Positions 33,401 to 44,581 of a DNA stretch of 64,000 bases are shown piece by piece. Positions within the stretch are counted from its first letter, which is position 1. Each line of letters opens with the position of its first letter. Origin of the DNA: Asterella californica (taxonomy: Eukaryota; Streptophyta; Marchantiopsida; Marchantiales; Aytoniaceae). Location of the stretch: positions 2,418,001 through 2,482,000 of the forward strand of contig JAYKYS010000018.1 in NCBI GenBank assembly GCA_036924285.1, given 5' to 3'. A model generated the notes under the pieces. It ran no database searches. It was not told the origin of the DNA and saw nothing but the letters and a program-made list of their open reading frames with translations. The position numbers were made by a program, and so were the translations under genes.

Positions 33401-34102
33401 GTCACCGCGGAAGAACACTACGAGAAGTTGATAACCTTTCCAGGGGCGCTTGAAACACTCGTGAGGTTGTTATCGAAGGACGTCCCTGTCAGTGTTCAGG
33501 TTGAAGCTGTAAAAGCACTTCGAGCTCTTAGCTCCGCTCCCCAAAACCTCACAATGATTTTTACACATCCAGGAACGCTTCCGGGACTGGTATCCATGCT
33601 CTCTCCTGACGCGCTTGAAGAAGCTCAACTTTATGCGGCCACAACTTTTGCCAATCTAGCTTTGGCTGAGAAGTACAGATCACCTATCGTGACATTTGCT
33701 GGCTTTCTTGAGAGGATTGTTAGGTTGTTGTCAGCAGATGTTCCAGCTGGGCTGCAGATTGAGGCTTCAAAATGCCTTGTAAATGTTTGCTTAGAAAATG
33801 AGAAAAATAAGGTAAAGATAGCGAGCTTTCCTGGAGCTCTAGAAAAGTTAGTAGGATTATTGTCAATAGAAGTTCCCGAGGTTCAGTTTCAAGGGGCAAG
33901 AGTTTATGCTGTTCTTGCCACTGCTGAAAAGAATAAGAAAAAGTTAGCTTCGTATCCAGGTGCTCTTAAAAAGCTGGAGGAGTTGTTAGCGGAGAACATA
34001 AACGACGAGCTTCATTTCAGAGCCCAAAGGGCTCTCAGTATTCTTACGACAGAGCCTGAGAAAGGCGATAAAAGGTGGTGGACGAAACTTGTAAAATCAT
34101 AG
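30439..34102 (+). CDS. U-box E3 ubiquitin ligase-like protein with N-terminal helical domain and ARM repeats
   Basis: Five exons are proposed: 30439-30637, 30864-31033, 31128-31451 (start uncertain), 31618-32152 and 32463-34102. Introns obey GT-AG and phases match, giving about 955 residues. Residues 1-231 are helical (LVSEATSNLIHYLMEV start) and resemble the four-helix N-terminal domains of plant UND-type U-box proteins and HeLo/MLKL-like proteins. About 260-320 is a U-box (YDPITCELMCDPVKGSDGRTY, then CDDINVRGRLF). About 430-945 holds one partial and eleven full ARM repeats of 42-46 residues with the signature PGALE-x-LV-x-LLS-x-x-VP-x-x-VQ-x-EA-x-KAL-x-NL. U-box proteins recruit E2 enzymes, and ARM repeats bind substrates or receptors. 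A role in signalling or defence is inferred. An alternative is a pseudogene if the exon 3 acceptor is not used. Confidence 0.8.
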
Positions 34103-36880
34103 CAATTTGTAAATATAAAATGCCGAACGCCGACATTGTTGAACGGAAGTTGTGACTGCAATGCCTGATTCCGTTCCTTCTCCACTGCTTGACGTCTACC
34201 CTGTTACACGCAAGAGGTATCCGTCGAGATGGTACATTGCGCATCGTGTCTGACTGAACGTCAGGACATGAGCGTGTTCATCGAGACAAATGGACTCTTA
34301 ACTCAAACATGGGTAGCAAAGTGAGACGAGAACTGGTTCGGAGGAAACTGGAGAAAGCGGCAGGAAAGGATAAAAAGTAAAGGTGAACAGACGATATTAC
34401 GAGCCGCGTTCCCACTAGCTAGTTTGGCCGATCATGTCGGGGAAGAACCTGTCAGTCACTTCAGCTAATGGTCCCACCATACGCCACGCAGAACTTTCCC
34501 AGAAATTAGGTCAGGTAGTCGGTGGAATTTATGATCTAAGTTAGTAATGTGTTGTCCATGATCTTTGCAGGGATCGTCAAACTTAGTGGATCCGTCGGAA
34601 GTGTTTGCTGAATAGAATGCAGGAAAGCATTGTCTACACAATGTACACATCACACGGAGAACATAAATTAGTGTTAGTGAAAACTTAGTGGTACAAGTTA
34701 TATAGTGTGAACGTTAATCCTCGGATGGATTTTGACTTTTTCTCACCATTTACATGAATTAATCACATTAATATTTTATGAAATTGGTCAGAAATACATG
34801 TGACACATCAAATGAATATGGTAGCAAATTTGGACGAACGTTTATACTCTAAGAAGGTAAACTGTATGGTCTAAAACTCGAGGGTAAGAAATGAATCAAC
34901 CCATCAGGCGTTAGCTTGATGACAAGAACTTTTAATCTGTACTCTATTTTCACTTTCTATTGTGAAGGAAAGTGAAAGAAACTTTGCTTTACGGATGAGG
35001 TCTAGTCCATGAATAATAACACTTCAGTTCCTCTTCGGGTACTAATTCTGGTAGCATGCACATTCACCCTCTCCATCTCTAAATGAGATGTGGTTTAGTA
35101 ACTTTGCACGAAGCACAGTTTCAGCTCTGGACTGCTACCTGCTTTTCTCTAATATAAAACATATGCGTTGTAATATATTTATTAAAAACTCTAAATTTTG
35201 AATAGAGTGGTTAATTCAAATAGAACGTCTTTTAATTACAACGCATAGATGCCTATAAAACCAACTGTAATGTGGAGTCTCATTTCCTTTAATTTGAGAA
35301 ACAAACATTTATAACTGTCTCTTCATCACTAAAGAAAAAATCATATCCTTCATGTTAATATAAGTATACTCTTCCAATATGACACCAAGTATACTATTCT
35401 GATGGTAGTATTCTCACGTATTCTAAGAATTCAAAGACCATGGAGTTCAACTGTTAGACGGATGTTACATGAGGATTCCAGGTTTATCAACACCTCTCTC
35501 ATGGCTTCTTTCCAGTCTTTTCTCGTGACCTCCTCCCATCCACCAATAATTATTTACCAAGACGGTCATATATATAAGTTAATATTGTACTCAGAAGTAG
35601 CGCAGTTGCTTGCAATGGTCGACTGTCACGACAGATCAACCGAATGTCAAACCGTGATGACTTTGGTGATAAAGTTCCAAATATACTCTAAAGTGTAGCT
35701 CACTGCATGCGCAAGTTTCCCGAGAGAAGCACAAAGGTCGGTTGATCGCACAAGGCACACTCCAATTTTCACTTAGAGATTCGATCCAATGCTCATGAAA
35801 CAACTCAACCTTTGAATCCAAGCAAAATGGTTTTACTTTCGTCTCTCAACTGTTACAGTCAATTTCATTCGATCATTTGAAGATCAAATCCAACCAAACA
35901 TAAGACTAATTTACATCACTGCAACCAACACGACATCAACTATCCAAACCCTTTGACAATATCGAAAGATCTTCTCTCAAACGTGACTCGAGATATCGAT
36001 TTGATCCTCTTGGATCTGAACGATCATAACACCTCACTTAGAGCTCTAAATCGATCGATCTTCTCCTTCAGATTGTAGCCCAGCTCGAGAGCTTTCCAAT
36101 GAGACTTCATATCTCGTGAATGTCTCCGAAACTCCAAAATTATCTTTAGAACTTGGATGAACAAGATTGATAAAAATGAACTAATGAGAATGAAGATTGA
36201 AGATCACTTTATCTCCTACTTTGCACTATAGGTCAAACCCTTCAGAGATAGTTGTAACCCTAAAACATCTCACATTCAAAGCTTGAACCAAAATACTTTG
36301 ATCCTAACCTAAACACAAGATAATCACTCTCACTGGAAGATAGAGATAACAATGACACAAAATACACGAGTTTCAATACAAAGTCAAGATAATGACCTTG
36401 AATCAATCTATGATGAAAGACACGACAAAGAAAATAAGGAAGTCATCACTTGATTACAATATTCTTCATCAAATTTTCTCGTGATTCACGCACGATGGTC
36501 GATCTTCCGTCGGCAGTAACATCGAATATCAACCTAAACGTTGAAAGAGATGTTGATTGAAAATTTCAGATCCATTCACTTGTCAAAGTAAGATGGACAC
36601 AGTCAGGTCTCAATTCTTCTCGTATGTGACGAGCGACAAGATCACTAGAATAGGTCCATTATCTTCCTCATGAATCTTTCACCAAAGTAGGTAACGAACT
36701 ATTATCGACAGTAATCGTGATGGATGTAATGAAGCTTGATATGTGTAATAAGTAGAACTAGAGGAGAAATGGGTTTGATAGAAGTCTTTGGTATAAAAAT
36801 TAGTTACGGCTAAGTTGGCCTGAGAATACATGCACAAAGAGTACTTCTACCAATAGACGGGAGCGCCAAAAGTTCGTCAA
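34103..36880. other. Intergenic region, no gene recognised
   Basis: AT-rich DNA with short chance frames. At 35,402-35,698 a 98-codon frame (+) is unrecognised. Its complement near 35,490-35,530 contains a KDWKEAMREV-like string reminiscent of the start of a Copia RT, too short to call. Bases 35,900-36,200 resemble the LTR-type noncoding DNA at 9.7-10.1 kb in style, and may be the upstream part of the Gypsy-2 LTR. Confidence 0.4.
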
Positions 36881-36926
36881 GAAACTTCCAGAAGGAAGTT
36901 TCTGGAAGGAAGCTTCGAGAACTTTC
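36881..36926. promoter_or_regulatory. Heat-shock-element array in the Gypsy-2 promoter
   Basis: Ten alternating GAA/TTC modules with 2-bp spacing occur in three perfect groups: GAAnnTTCnnGAA at 36,881-36,893, the same at 36,895-36,907, and GAAnnTTCnnGAAnnTTC at 36,909-36,926. The groups form a degenerate 14-bp tandem repeat. This matches the consensus for trimeric heat-shock factors. A TATA box follows at 37,071. Confidence 0.7.
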
Positions 36927-37070
36927 CAGCGAGTTCTTACGTGGCTCATTCTGAACCCTCTAGATGATGTTTCAGAACTAAGGTTGCATATAAGCCACGT
37001 CAGCGATCTGTGTGTGCTCACTTTGAGAGGTCAGATTGGCCGGAAGCTTATCATGTACTATTCCTCTCAC

Positions 37071-37080
37071 TATATAAAAA
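37071..37080 (+). promoter_or_regulatory. TATA box of Gypsy-2
   Basis: TATATAAAAA, 145 bp after the heat-shock array and about 185 bp before ORF1 of the twin-ORF module. An inverted CCAAT (GATTGG) lies at about 37,034. CACGT cores occur upstream (near 36,939 and 36,996). Confidence 0.55.
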
Positions 37081-37255
37081 ATGCGAATGCACCTCCACGG
37101 GCATTCGAGTTTTGAGTTCACTCTAGAGCCTCATCTTACAATGACATCAGAGTAGAGAACTCCAAGAGAGCGGATTACCCTCTTAGAAGGACCTTTGATC
37201 GATGTATCTCGTAATTGAACTCTGAGTGCATCCAAAGGATCAAGAGAGCTATGTG

Positions 37256-37471
37256 ATGGATGAGGGTAGATTTCTAGCTCCAGAATTATCATTCTTGAAT
37301 CCTTTTCACATCAAGTTTATGTATCTGCGTCATGAGTATTTTCGAGTGTATCTTGTCTACCATTTCGGTGAGGATTTCATGAGTCAAGTGATGAATTCAT
37401 CAGTCTTGGTGATTTTTCCAGTAGTGACATATGCGATCTGTTGGGATTTGACCGTCTATATCTTGATTTAG
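37256..37471 (+). CDS. Twin-ORF module copy 2, ORF1 (unknown family)
   Basis: The frame opens at 37226, but the start at 37256 is preferred because similarity to copy 1 begins there. Conserved features are LAPELSFLNPF, FRVYLVYHFGEDFM and WDLTVYIL just before the stop TAG (37,469-37,471). It is about 45 percent identical by eye to copy 1 (10,621-10,836), with many nucleotide differences, which suggests past selection on the protein. It sits between a TATA box and the Gypsy-2 gag. Function is unknown. Confidence 0.5.
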   Translation: MDEGRFLAPELSFLNPFHIKFMYLRHEYFRVYLVYHFGEDFMSQVMNSSVLVIFPVVTYAICWDLTVYILI

Positions 37472-37476
37472 TGAGC

Positions 37477-37680
37477 ATGGATGTAAACCTACCCGCTCTT
37501 GTTCCCTTCAACACGTGGGTGGAGATTCGCTATATCTGTAGACCGAAATCGTTACATCGAGAGTTTGTGATTAGAAATTTTGGTGAGGATTTCTACCGCG
37601 AGATAATTGATTCTCTCGTCTCTTTTGTAGTACATGTAGTGTATGAACGCTTCCGAGTGACCGTCATAACTCTATACTAG
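37477..37680 (+). CDS. Twin-ORF module copy 2, ORF2 (unknown family)
   Basis: The ATG follows the ORF1 stop after five bases, in a different frame. VPFNTWVEIR is identical to the same stretch of copy 1, and REFVIRNFGEDFYREII is closely similar. The C-terminus differs from copy 1. The domain resembles ORF1 (F-x-V...FGE[DS]F/Y...), so ORF1 and ORF2 may derive from one duplicated domain. The stop lies 46 bp before the gag start. Confidence 0.5.
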   Translation: MDVNLPALVPFNTWVEIRYICRPKSLHREFVIRNFGEDFYREIIDSLVSFVVHVVYERFRVTVITLY

Positions 37681-37725
37681 AAAAAATCTGATACTTTCGT
37701 GCTGTTAAAGAGAGAGAGCGTGATC

Positions 37726-39440
37726 ATGGAGCCGCAACCTCCAAATCTAAAGTTGGTGATGCAAGAATTGATGCAGGGCATGATAAACGAATTTCGAAAG
37801 ATGAAGATGACAATTGAAGCACTACAAAGCAAGATGTTGAACCTCGAGGGTCAGAGTATGACAGACGTTGGAAAAAGAGGATCGTCTCAAGGAGTACCGA
37901 TGGTGGGAGAGCAAGCTGTACCAAGAGAACCCGTGGCACAACTCCAGTCGATGATGAAGGTGCCCTGTTACTACGGATGAAGAAGACATGTAACATTGAA
38001 CCGTACAAAAGTCAACCAATCATGAGAGTAGTCGAGAATTGGATTTCTCGGATGAATCGATATTTGCGACTCACGGATCACGTAGCGAGAGTGTTTGCGT
38101 GTGGATACTTGAACGATAAAGCTCTCACTTGGTATGATGCATGTGAGAGATCGGTGTTGGCGGAAGAGAGAACATTAACATGGACTGCTATGCAAGAAGG
38201 TCTGTTGAAGAATTTCCAATCTGTGGATTCTATGCAAATGGCTCGAACGAGGATGTGGAGATTGAAACAAAAAAGAAGCCTTCAAGAGTATGTAGAAGCT
38301 TTCCTCGACTTGCAAGTTGCAATCACTGATATAAGTCTAGCGGAGGCTCTTGATAATTTCAAGAGGGGTTGAAGGAAAGAATCCGACAAAAAGTAATAGT
38401 GCAAAATCCACTCATGGTTTTTGAAGCCATCGCTTGCGCTCAGAGAATTGCTACAGCATTAGAAGAAGAAGTGATGATTCCACCAAATCACTAGAATCGA
38501 CTCGAAATCCAATATGCAAATGGTCCGACACTCATGGAGCTAGGCAACATCCGCTATCAGCCACGACAGTTTCAAGGTGGAGATCGTCGAAGACAGCCAG
38601 AAGAAAGACGTCAGAGAGCTCATAGAGGAGAAGTTGTCAAGAATGCTGCACCTCAACTCGAGCAACGTCGATGTTACAACTGTGGACGATTCGATCACAT
38701 AGCTGCAAATTGCCGAAATCATTTTCTTAAAGATCCAAGACCTCCATATCGTCGACCTCTGAATCATCTGAACGAGACGGAAGGAAATGAAGAAGTCGAG
38801 ACAATACTGAGAAACAAAAAACACCAGTAAATGCACCTCGTGGCCTTACTGATGCAAGGAGAGAGAAGAAAGACGAGGGAAGGAGAAGGAGATCGACAAA
38901 AAATAATGCATAGTTGATTGTCACGGATGGAGTCTTGGAAGGGATCTAGGTGAGAGTACTAATCGATCCTGATGCAACAGAGAACTTTTTGTCTCGATCG
39001 ACTGCTATGAAATTGAGAATGGAGTTAGAAACTGATGAGAGTGAAGAGTTGGAACTACCCAATGGACAAACCGAGAAGATTGAATCTCTACCTTGAAAAA
39101 TAGAACTTACTTTAGGTGAATATCACGAAGATATTGAGTGACGAGTGATCAAATTAACCTGTTAGGATGTCATATTGGATATGTCGTGGATGGAACAATA
39201 TAATCCTGAAGTGGATTGACGAAGAAAAGTGGTGAAAATCAAACAGTGGAAAATCTTCGGAGATAGAGTGAGATCTCGAAGACAGAACTTGCCTTTGTAT
39301 GTAATAGATACGAGTGCGATACGTAATAGCGACGTTTGTTTTCTAGGTTTAATAAGAGAAGTCTCCAGTGCACAGCTCGACGGATAGATTCCAGAAAGTT
39401 TGACAGATGTGATAGCAGAATATGGAGATGTCTTTCCTGT
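37726..39440 (+). pseudogene. Gypsy-2 gag and protease relic
   Basis: The gag begins at the ATG near 37,726 with a coiled-coil-like N-terminus (LVMQELMQGMINEFRKMKM). After a stop and shift near 37,977 it continues through a gag core (VENWISRMNRYLRLTD, LTWYDACERS) to a zinc knuckle CYNCGRFDHIAANC at about 38,672-38,713. From about 38,910 a retropepsin-like region follows with LIDPDATENFLSRS (active-site D-[ST]-G replaced by D-P-D) and DVILDMSWMEQYNPEVD (about 39,167-39,217). Several in-frame stops are present. No RT or integrase follows, so the element is truncated near 39.4 kb. Confidence 0.7.
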
Positions 39441-40973
39441 TAGTTTTAACCAGATCCTTTGGTGATGTTTGGTATGTTCATTCTTTGTTCCTATTGTGTG
39501 ATGGGTAGGTGATTCCTCTTCTTTGCTGGAAGATCTCATCTCTTGTACGAGTGGTTCGTGAGTGATGGTTCTTCGTGCCATACATCTTAACAATAGGACA
39601 TACACTTAGCCGTCTCTGCCTTAATCTGTAGCACTCTGTCTAGTTTGGTTGGTTGACATTGGTAGGTTGTCAAATTATTTGCAGCTCACTTGTGCTGCAT
39701 GAGCTCGAGCACTGTACCCAAGACCGATTGGTTTGGAGCTGTTCTGAGATCTCCAAAGTAGACATTGACATTTGTACCTGGAAACGAGTAGCTATTGTCA
39801 CAGACAGAAGATCTGCTGTAAATTAAAAAGATTTTGACAATGTGTTCATCACTCAGCACCTTAAATCTTCTCTTCGTCACTGGGACGAAGAACAACACAG
39901 AAACAATAATCTCTTTTGAATTACTTATCTACCAGATGCAGAGATAATTAAAGGGCATAGATTCTGAAGTTAAGTCTTAGGGCACGCAAACGTAGTACTA
40001 CAGTAGTACTACGGTAGTGTTATCACGGTCACAACCAAAATATATATGTAGGGTGAAGAGCCGATTCATATTGAACAGAAAAGACAGGAACAGACGAACA
40101 GGAAAACTGAGGATACAGAAGGGAGCTACCGTATGCCACAGGACCCACCATATACTAGCTATAGGTAAAGGATGCAGAGGCTTGGAAATTTAAAGCCGCG
40201 AGGAGGAGATCGAGAAGTCTACAAGACACTCTCAGCAATGAGCAGGATCGATGGCTAAAACTCATTGGAAATTCCAGGAGGATATCTCCTGTTAAACATC
40301 ATTCAGGCCTGGTCCAGTTTCTTGGTTTTCTACCATTTCTCCTTTCTGTACCTTTGCTTCGACACCTTCGCTGCGGAAGAAATGTTAAGCTAGTAGTGGC
40401 CATTTCATCATCCCTTGGACATTTCATTTCATCATCTCTTGGACAACCGTCTGATCACTGCAAACTCCATCAGCTGCAGTTATAGTACATTCAGAAGTAG
40501 AAACAGCAGCAGAGTACATGACAAAAGTAACTATTACAGCAAGGCTGATAAATCAAAACTGTAAAAGATTAGGAGTCAACCTCAAATAATTCAACACTAG
40601 AGTTTCACATACATATTAAAATTAAATCATGCTGCATGGAACTCACAGGGCCACTTGAGGCTGAATCACTTCTAAAAGCCGAACAACAAAAGTGCGAAAG
40701 GGACTCCTTCTAGAAGCCGAATTCCCCTTAGGGCCTTTTATTAGGAATGAGAACTTAAGGAGTTACATTTCCTCTGTGAGAACGTGTGCCTTCCCCGTGA
40801 TTCTACAGCAGTATCTATCCTATAGCTAACGGTCCTCCAATATTCTAGCCATTAATTATGAAACTAATTATCGATCAGTACTTCGATCGAGAGGCCTCAG
40901 ATCCACTTGTTCAGAGCACAGCTGCTGTGTCCCACTGAGATTCCTCACGATCATGGGAGTCAGAGTGCAGCGT
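39441..40973. other. Intergenic region, nothing recognised
   Basis: Noncoding sequence downstream of the Gypsy-2 relic and of the XTH 3' end. A short GTAGTAC-type repeat occurs at about 39,990-40,015. No gene-like frame was found. Confidence 0.5.
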
Positions 40974-42668
40974 TTAGTTGTTGTAGTTCTGTGGCCAGTT
41001 CCTTGCGCATTCCTTTGGAGTTTCTTCGAACCTTTCAGAATCTGTGCAATAGTCATAGATCACATAGTTGTACTGGATGCGCTTCAGGTCATCGACCTGT
41101 TTGTTCGTCAACTTCCCAGCCGAAGCTTGCCCGTACCAACTGCTGTACAACTGCTTGTAGCATTTTTGGACGTCTTTCGCGTCCACATTCTCGTCTTGGC
41201 CATGGACAATACACGAATCAATATGGAAGTCCTTGTACGATGCGACAAATGGCTGCAAAGCCCAGTCAGTCTTCGCAGCACCTCCACGAGTGGCCCACGA
41301 CTCTCCATTCCAGATACTGGTGTAGATGTACATTGGCTGATACTCCAAGTACGGGATGCCAAGATCCTTGCTGTTGTGGAAGACTCGGATGACAACATCA
41401 TCGACCATGAAGCTGCACAGTCGACCAAATACTTCTATTAGATCCATATTTGACGCAGCTCGACAAACTAGTTATTGATAGGTCTGTCAATTCATTGCAA
41501 TAAGGACCAAACGATGTAATGTTCGGGTACATTGCATTCGTATGGTAACCGAAGTCTAAACCATATTTTCGTGGCACACTCACATAGAAGCTCAACATAG
41601 CAGATATTTTGGTCTGAGATGAAGAAGATGGAACGCGTTGAGGTTTGGTTGAGGTTTGGTAGAAATCTTACAGGATAAAGTACTGGTTCCAGAGAATCCC
41701 GTAGTAATGGTAGTCAGCAGTTGGGTCAAACCAGAGGTAGATGCGTTGTTCTCGTTCACCCTTGCCTTCAGCGAAGACGTTGGTTTGAAGAATGTATGGC
41801 ATATTAGTTTCGTTGCCAAGGAACTCGAAATCCAGTTCACACCACTTCAAGTACGTGGAGGCAAGCTGAAAAGTATTTCACAAAACATATTTTATTAGAA
41901 ACCCAGATTGCAGTTTGATCCCGTCAAGAGGTTGAACCATTTGGAAACTGAAGGCTTCATGCATCCAGCTGCAGGTAACTTGTAAACCATCTGCCTGAGT
42001 CTCATGATCAGTACGTAGATCTAACTCCATACTTCTTCGGTTGATACAAGAGATGTTACTTAGGTGAGAAAATATGGAACAGAATGCACTTACATAATAG
42101 GAGGTGACGGTGCCAGCAGAATTTCCTCCTACCAGCTTCACCTTCATACCTAGCTTACCGTACAAGAAAGGGTATTTGGACCGGAAGCCAGATCCTGCCA
42201 TCACACACGTATAATATATGTATTCAGCTCGCAAAAGGCCCCGCTCTGAAAGACCATATGCGTATATAAAAGCTAGAAGCTGGTCCAGGAGTTGATTAAG
42301 TCATGTGAAATGAACACAAGCAGCAAAGTGAAGCTTCCGTGCAATTACGGAACCGCAAGTTTCAGCACGTACAGCAAGACAACGATTATGGAGTAGAAAC
42401 CAACATATGCAAGTGTACAAAACTTTATTACGGACTTCAAGGCTGTGACTAGCTAGGCTCTGGGAGCTTTGGTATGGTAAGTACCAGTAGTGTTGTCCAG
42501 AGCGATATCAACAGCATCTCCCACGTCAAGTCCTGGTAGAGCAGGATAGTCCAAGTGCTTCTCACCGAAGGTGCAGTAAAAGTCATCCCAGAACTTCGAA
42601 GCTTGGGCTACAGAGACAAAAACAGAAGTGAAGCACAGCAAAAGAATTGCAGCTCTCATCGTACCCAT
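40974..42668 (-). CDS. Xyloglucan endotransglucosylase/hydrolase (XTH), GH16 family
   Basis: Four exons: 42668-42485, 42194-42094, 41865-41672 and 41412-40974, all GT-AG with matching phases, giving 305 residues, the normal XTH length. The start at 42668 gives a signal peptide (hydrophobic [18 protein letters not shown]); a second Met three codons on is also possible. Domains: [20 protein letters not shown] and [11 protein letters not shown], the catalytic ELDFEFLG (nucleophile and acid/base Glu present), an adjacent N-glycosylation site [40 protein letters not shown], and a Cys-containing XET C-terminal tail ([19 protein letters not shown]). The enzyme cuts and rejoins xyloglucan in the wall. 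An oddity is a Cys in place of Asp just before the nucleophile motif. Confidence 0.93.
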
Positions 42669-42832
42669 CCCTGCCAGTTTCCCAGTGCAGGAATGAAAGC
42701 TAGCGGAGCGGGTGAAGTAACACAAAGACTAAATTCAGTGACGATGATATTTCAGATCGAATGTTGTTATGGTAGCTTCTCTCCCCCTTGTGAAGAGAGA
42801 AGTTCGTGTGATGTCAGTGACTGACTTCGGAG

Positions 42833-42841
42833 CTATATATA
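42833..42841 (-). promoter_or_regulatory. TATA box of the XTH gene
   Basis: The minus strand reads TATATATAG about 165 bp upstream of the proposed start codon, a plausible distance for a plant promoter with a short leader. Confidence 0.5.
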
Positions 42842-43238
42842 CATATCTCTTAGCAGCAGTAGCGCAGGTCCAGCCTCCACTGTACAGTCGTGACGCATGA
42901 AGCCAGGCCAGGTATGTAATAGCTGACTCCGCTGAAATACGCTGAATAGTGAAACTAGATCAAGTTCCCTTTCATGTTCTTTGCACATGAATGCACAGTG
43001 TGTACAGGATCAGATTAACAGAAAAATCCTACCTCCATTCGAGCTGTAATTTACCTACCTGTACTTCGAATTCGAAATACTTACTTGTAAAATTCTGTTC
43101 TGCAGAACGGCGAGACAGGACTTCAGTTCACTTAGAAGGTACAAGTGGAGGTAATAATATCACGGTAGTTTACAGTAAAGTTCGAATTCGAAATCACGGA
43201 ACACGGTAACCGTATTGAAGACTCTTGGATTATCTTAG

Positions 43239-43265
43239 CGTAGATTCCACACAGTGGAATCTACG
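43239..43265. repeat. 12-bp perfect hairpin, 3-base loop
   Basis: CGTAGATTCCAC (43,239-43,250) pairs with GTGGAATCTACG (43,254-43,265). Confidence 0.85.
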
Positions 43266-43317
43266 TGGATCGATGGTGAAGGTTTCCGTTTAGAAGGTTT
43301 TATGACGTTCTGGACCG

Positions 43318-43376
43318 CTTCTACACTGCAGTGCCAGAACATCAAGTGCTGATGTTCTGGCACTGCAGTGGAGAAG
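43318..43376. repeat. Long hairpin: 20-bp perfect stem extended by 5 bp
   Basis: Arms 43,324-43,343 and 43,351-43,370 are perfectly complementary around a 7-base loop. After one mismatch, five more pairs extend the stem to 43,318 and 43,376. Confidence 0.9.
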
Positions 43377-43743
43377 GAAGGACAGCTTTGTAACTTTGTC
43401 CATTCGTTTCAGTTTCGGGACTTCTGGATACCGCTACGACGAATTCTGCTTCGCGCGCAATTCTAGATACAATCAATTGAATTGCTCATTGAATAGTTAT
43501 TGTACTCAGAGTCCAGTCAAATCCATCTTCCTGTGACTACAGGTTGGTTTGTGTTTTCTCGTCCTGATCTAGCAAACTAGTCCATATATGCATGATTCGT
43601 CAACTAAATCTCCTCTGTCAGTTTTAGAGATCTCTACGAACTCGAAAGTCTAGTTTCTTATGTTCAAACGAACAGATGCACTATTCACATTGCATCGCAT
43701 GAAGAAAGCATCACTCAAGCTGTTCTCTACACGCGGTCACGCA

Positions 43744-43929
43744 TCGATATTAAACTGATCATGAGTTCCAATAGATCTCTCCAGGTCTTTTCCACTGAAA
43801 CTCAATACTCAAATCTCCTTCTCCTGAAGTGATCGATATATATTAAACTGATCATGAGTTCCAATAGATCTCTCCAGGTCTCTTCCACTTGAACCCAGTA
43901 TTCAAATCTCCTTCTCCTGAAGTGATCTG
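43744..43929. repeat. Direct tandem duplication, 93-bp unit
   Basis: Two adjacent units share TAAACTGATCATGAGTTCC and CTTCTCCTGAAGTGATC with few differences. Confidence 0.8.
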
Positions 43930-44193
43930 TAAGGATTGTTGAAACAAAGAAAGCCTACCCTCAAGTTAGCAGTAACATCACCATAGCACGCAATTTCAAA
44001 CATTCGGAGGAAGGTTGATGGGCTCCTTCTCGACGACGTTAATACAAGACCCAGATACAACTCCAGATCCCTAGGAACGTCTACAGAAAGAAGTCTTTCA
44101 ATCTTCTTCAAGTGATTCCAGATGCTGCATCTCATTTTCACGGGTACGTCTACATCCTATTCGCAAGACTATCGCGAAGAATGATCAAATGTC

Positions 44194-44581
44194 TGTTACA
44201 AAACTGATAACTGTACTCTCAAGTCTCTCAGAATATAGAATTTATCTCCCACAACAGAATGCTACCAGCCTATTAGAACTGATAACAGATCAGCCTGTGA
44301 AAACTAATCAGAAGGAGAACTGAACAGAAATATTCCGAGATGATATGTGCACAGCTTTACTTAGATTTCAGAACTGGTACAGACAGAAAGGGCCTCAGAC
44401 TCATACTACTCTACAGGGAATGTGAGTTAATATACTAATGATACATAACTGCTGTCACCTCAAAGTGACTTACCTAACTGCTGTCACAGTGCTTCTCACG
44501 TCACAAGTCATCTCTTCCTTTTTTACTTTTGTCTTTTTATCTTCCGCAGAGTTTAGATGTGATCTCTAATGATATTTAACA
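44194..44581 (-). repeat. Copia-2 3' LTR
   Basis: 388 bp, TG...CA. It is the 3' LTR because coding runs leftwards into it. Confidence 0.9.

Larger units (their letters stand above)
42844..44188. other. Intergenic region with hairpins and a tandem duplication
   Basis: Upstream flank of the XTH gene. It contains perfect hairpins at 43,239-43,265 and 43,318-43,376 and a 93-bp direct duplication at 43,744-43,929. No gene is recognised. Confidence 0.55.

Noticed and set aside
35402..35698. 98-codon frame and a Copia-like string on its complement
   Set aside because: Only about ten residues resemble an RT start and no further domain follows, so it is too weak to annotate as an element.
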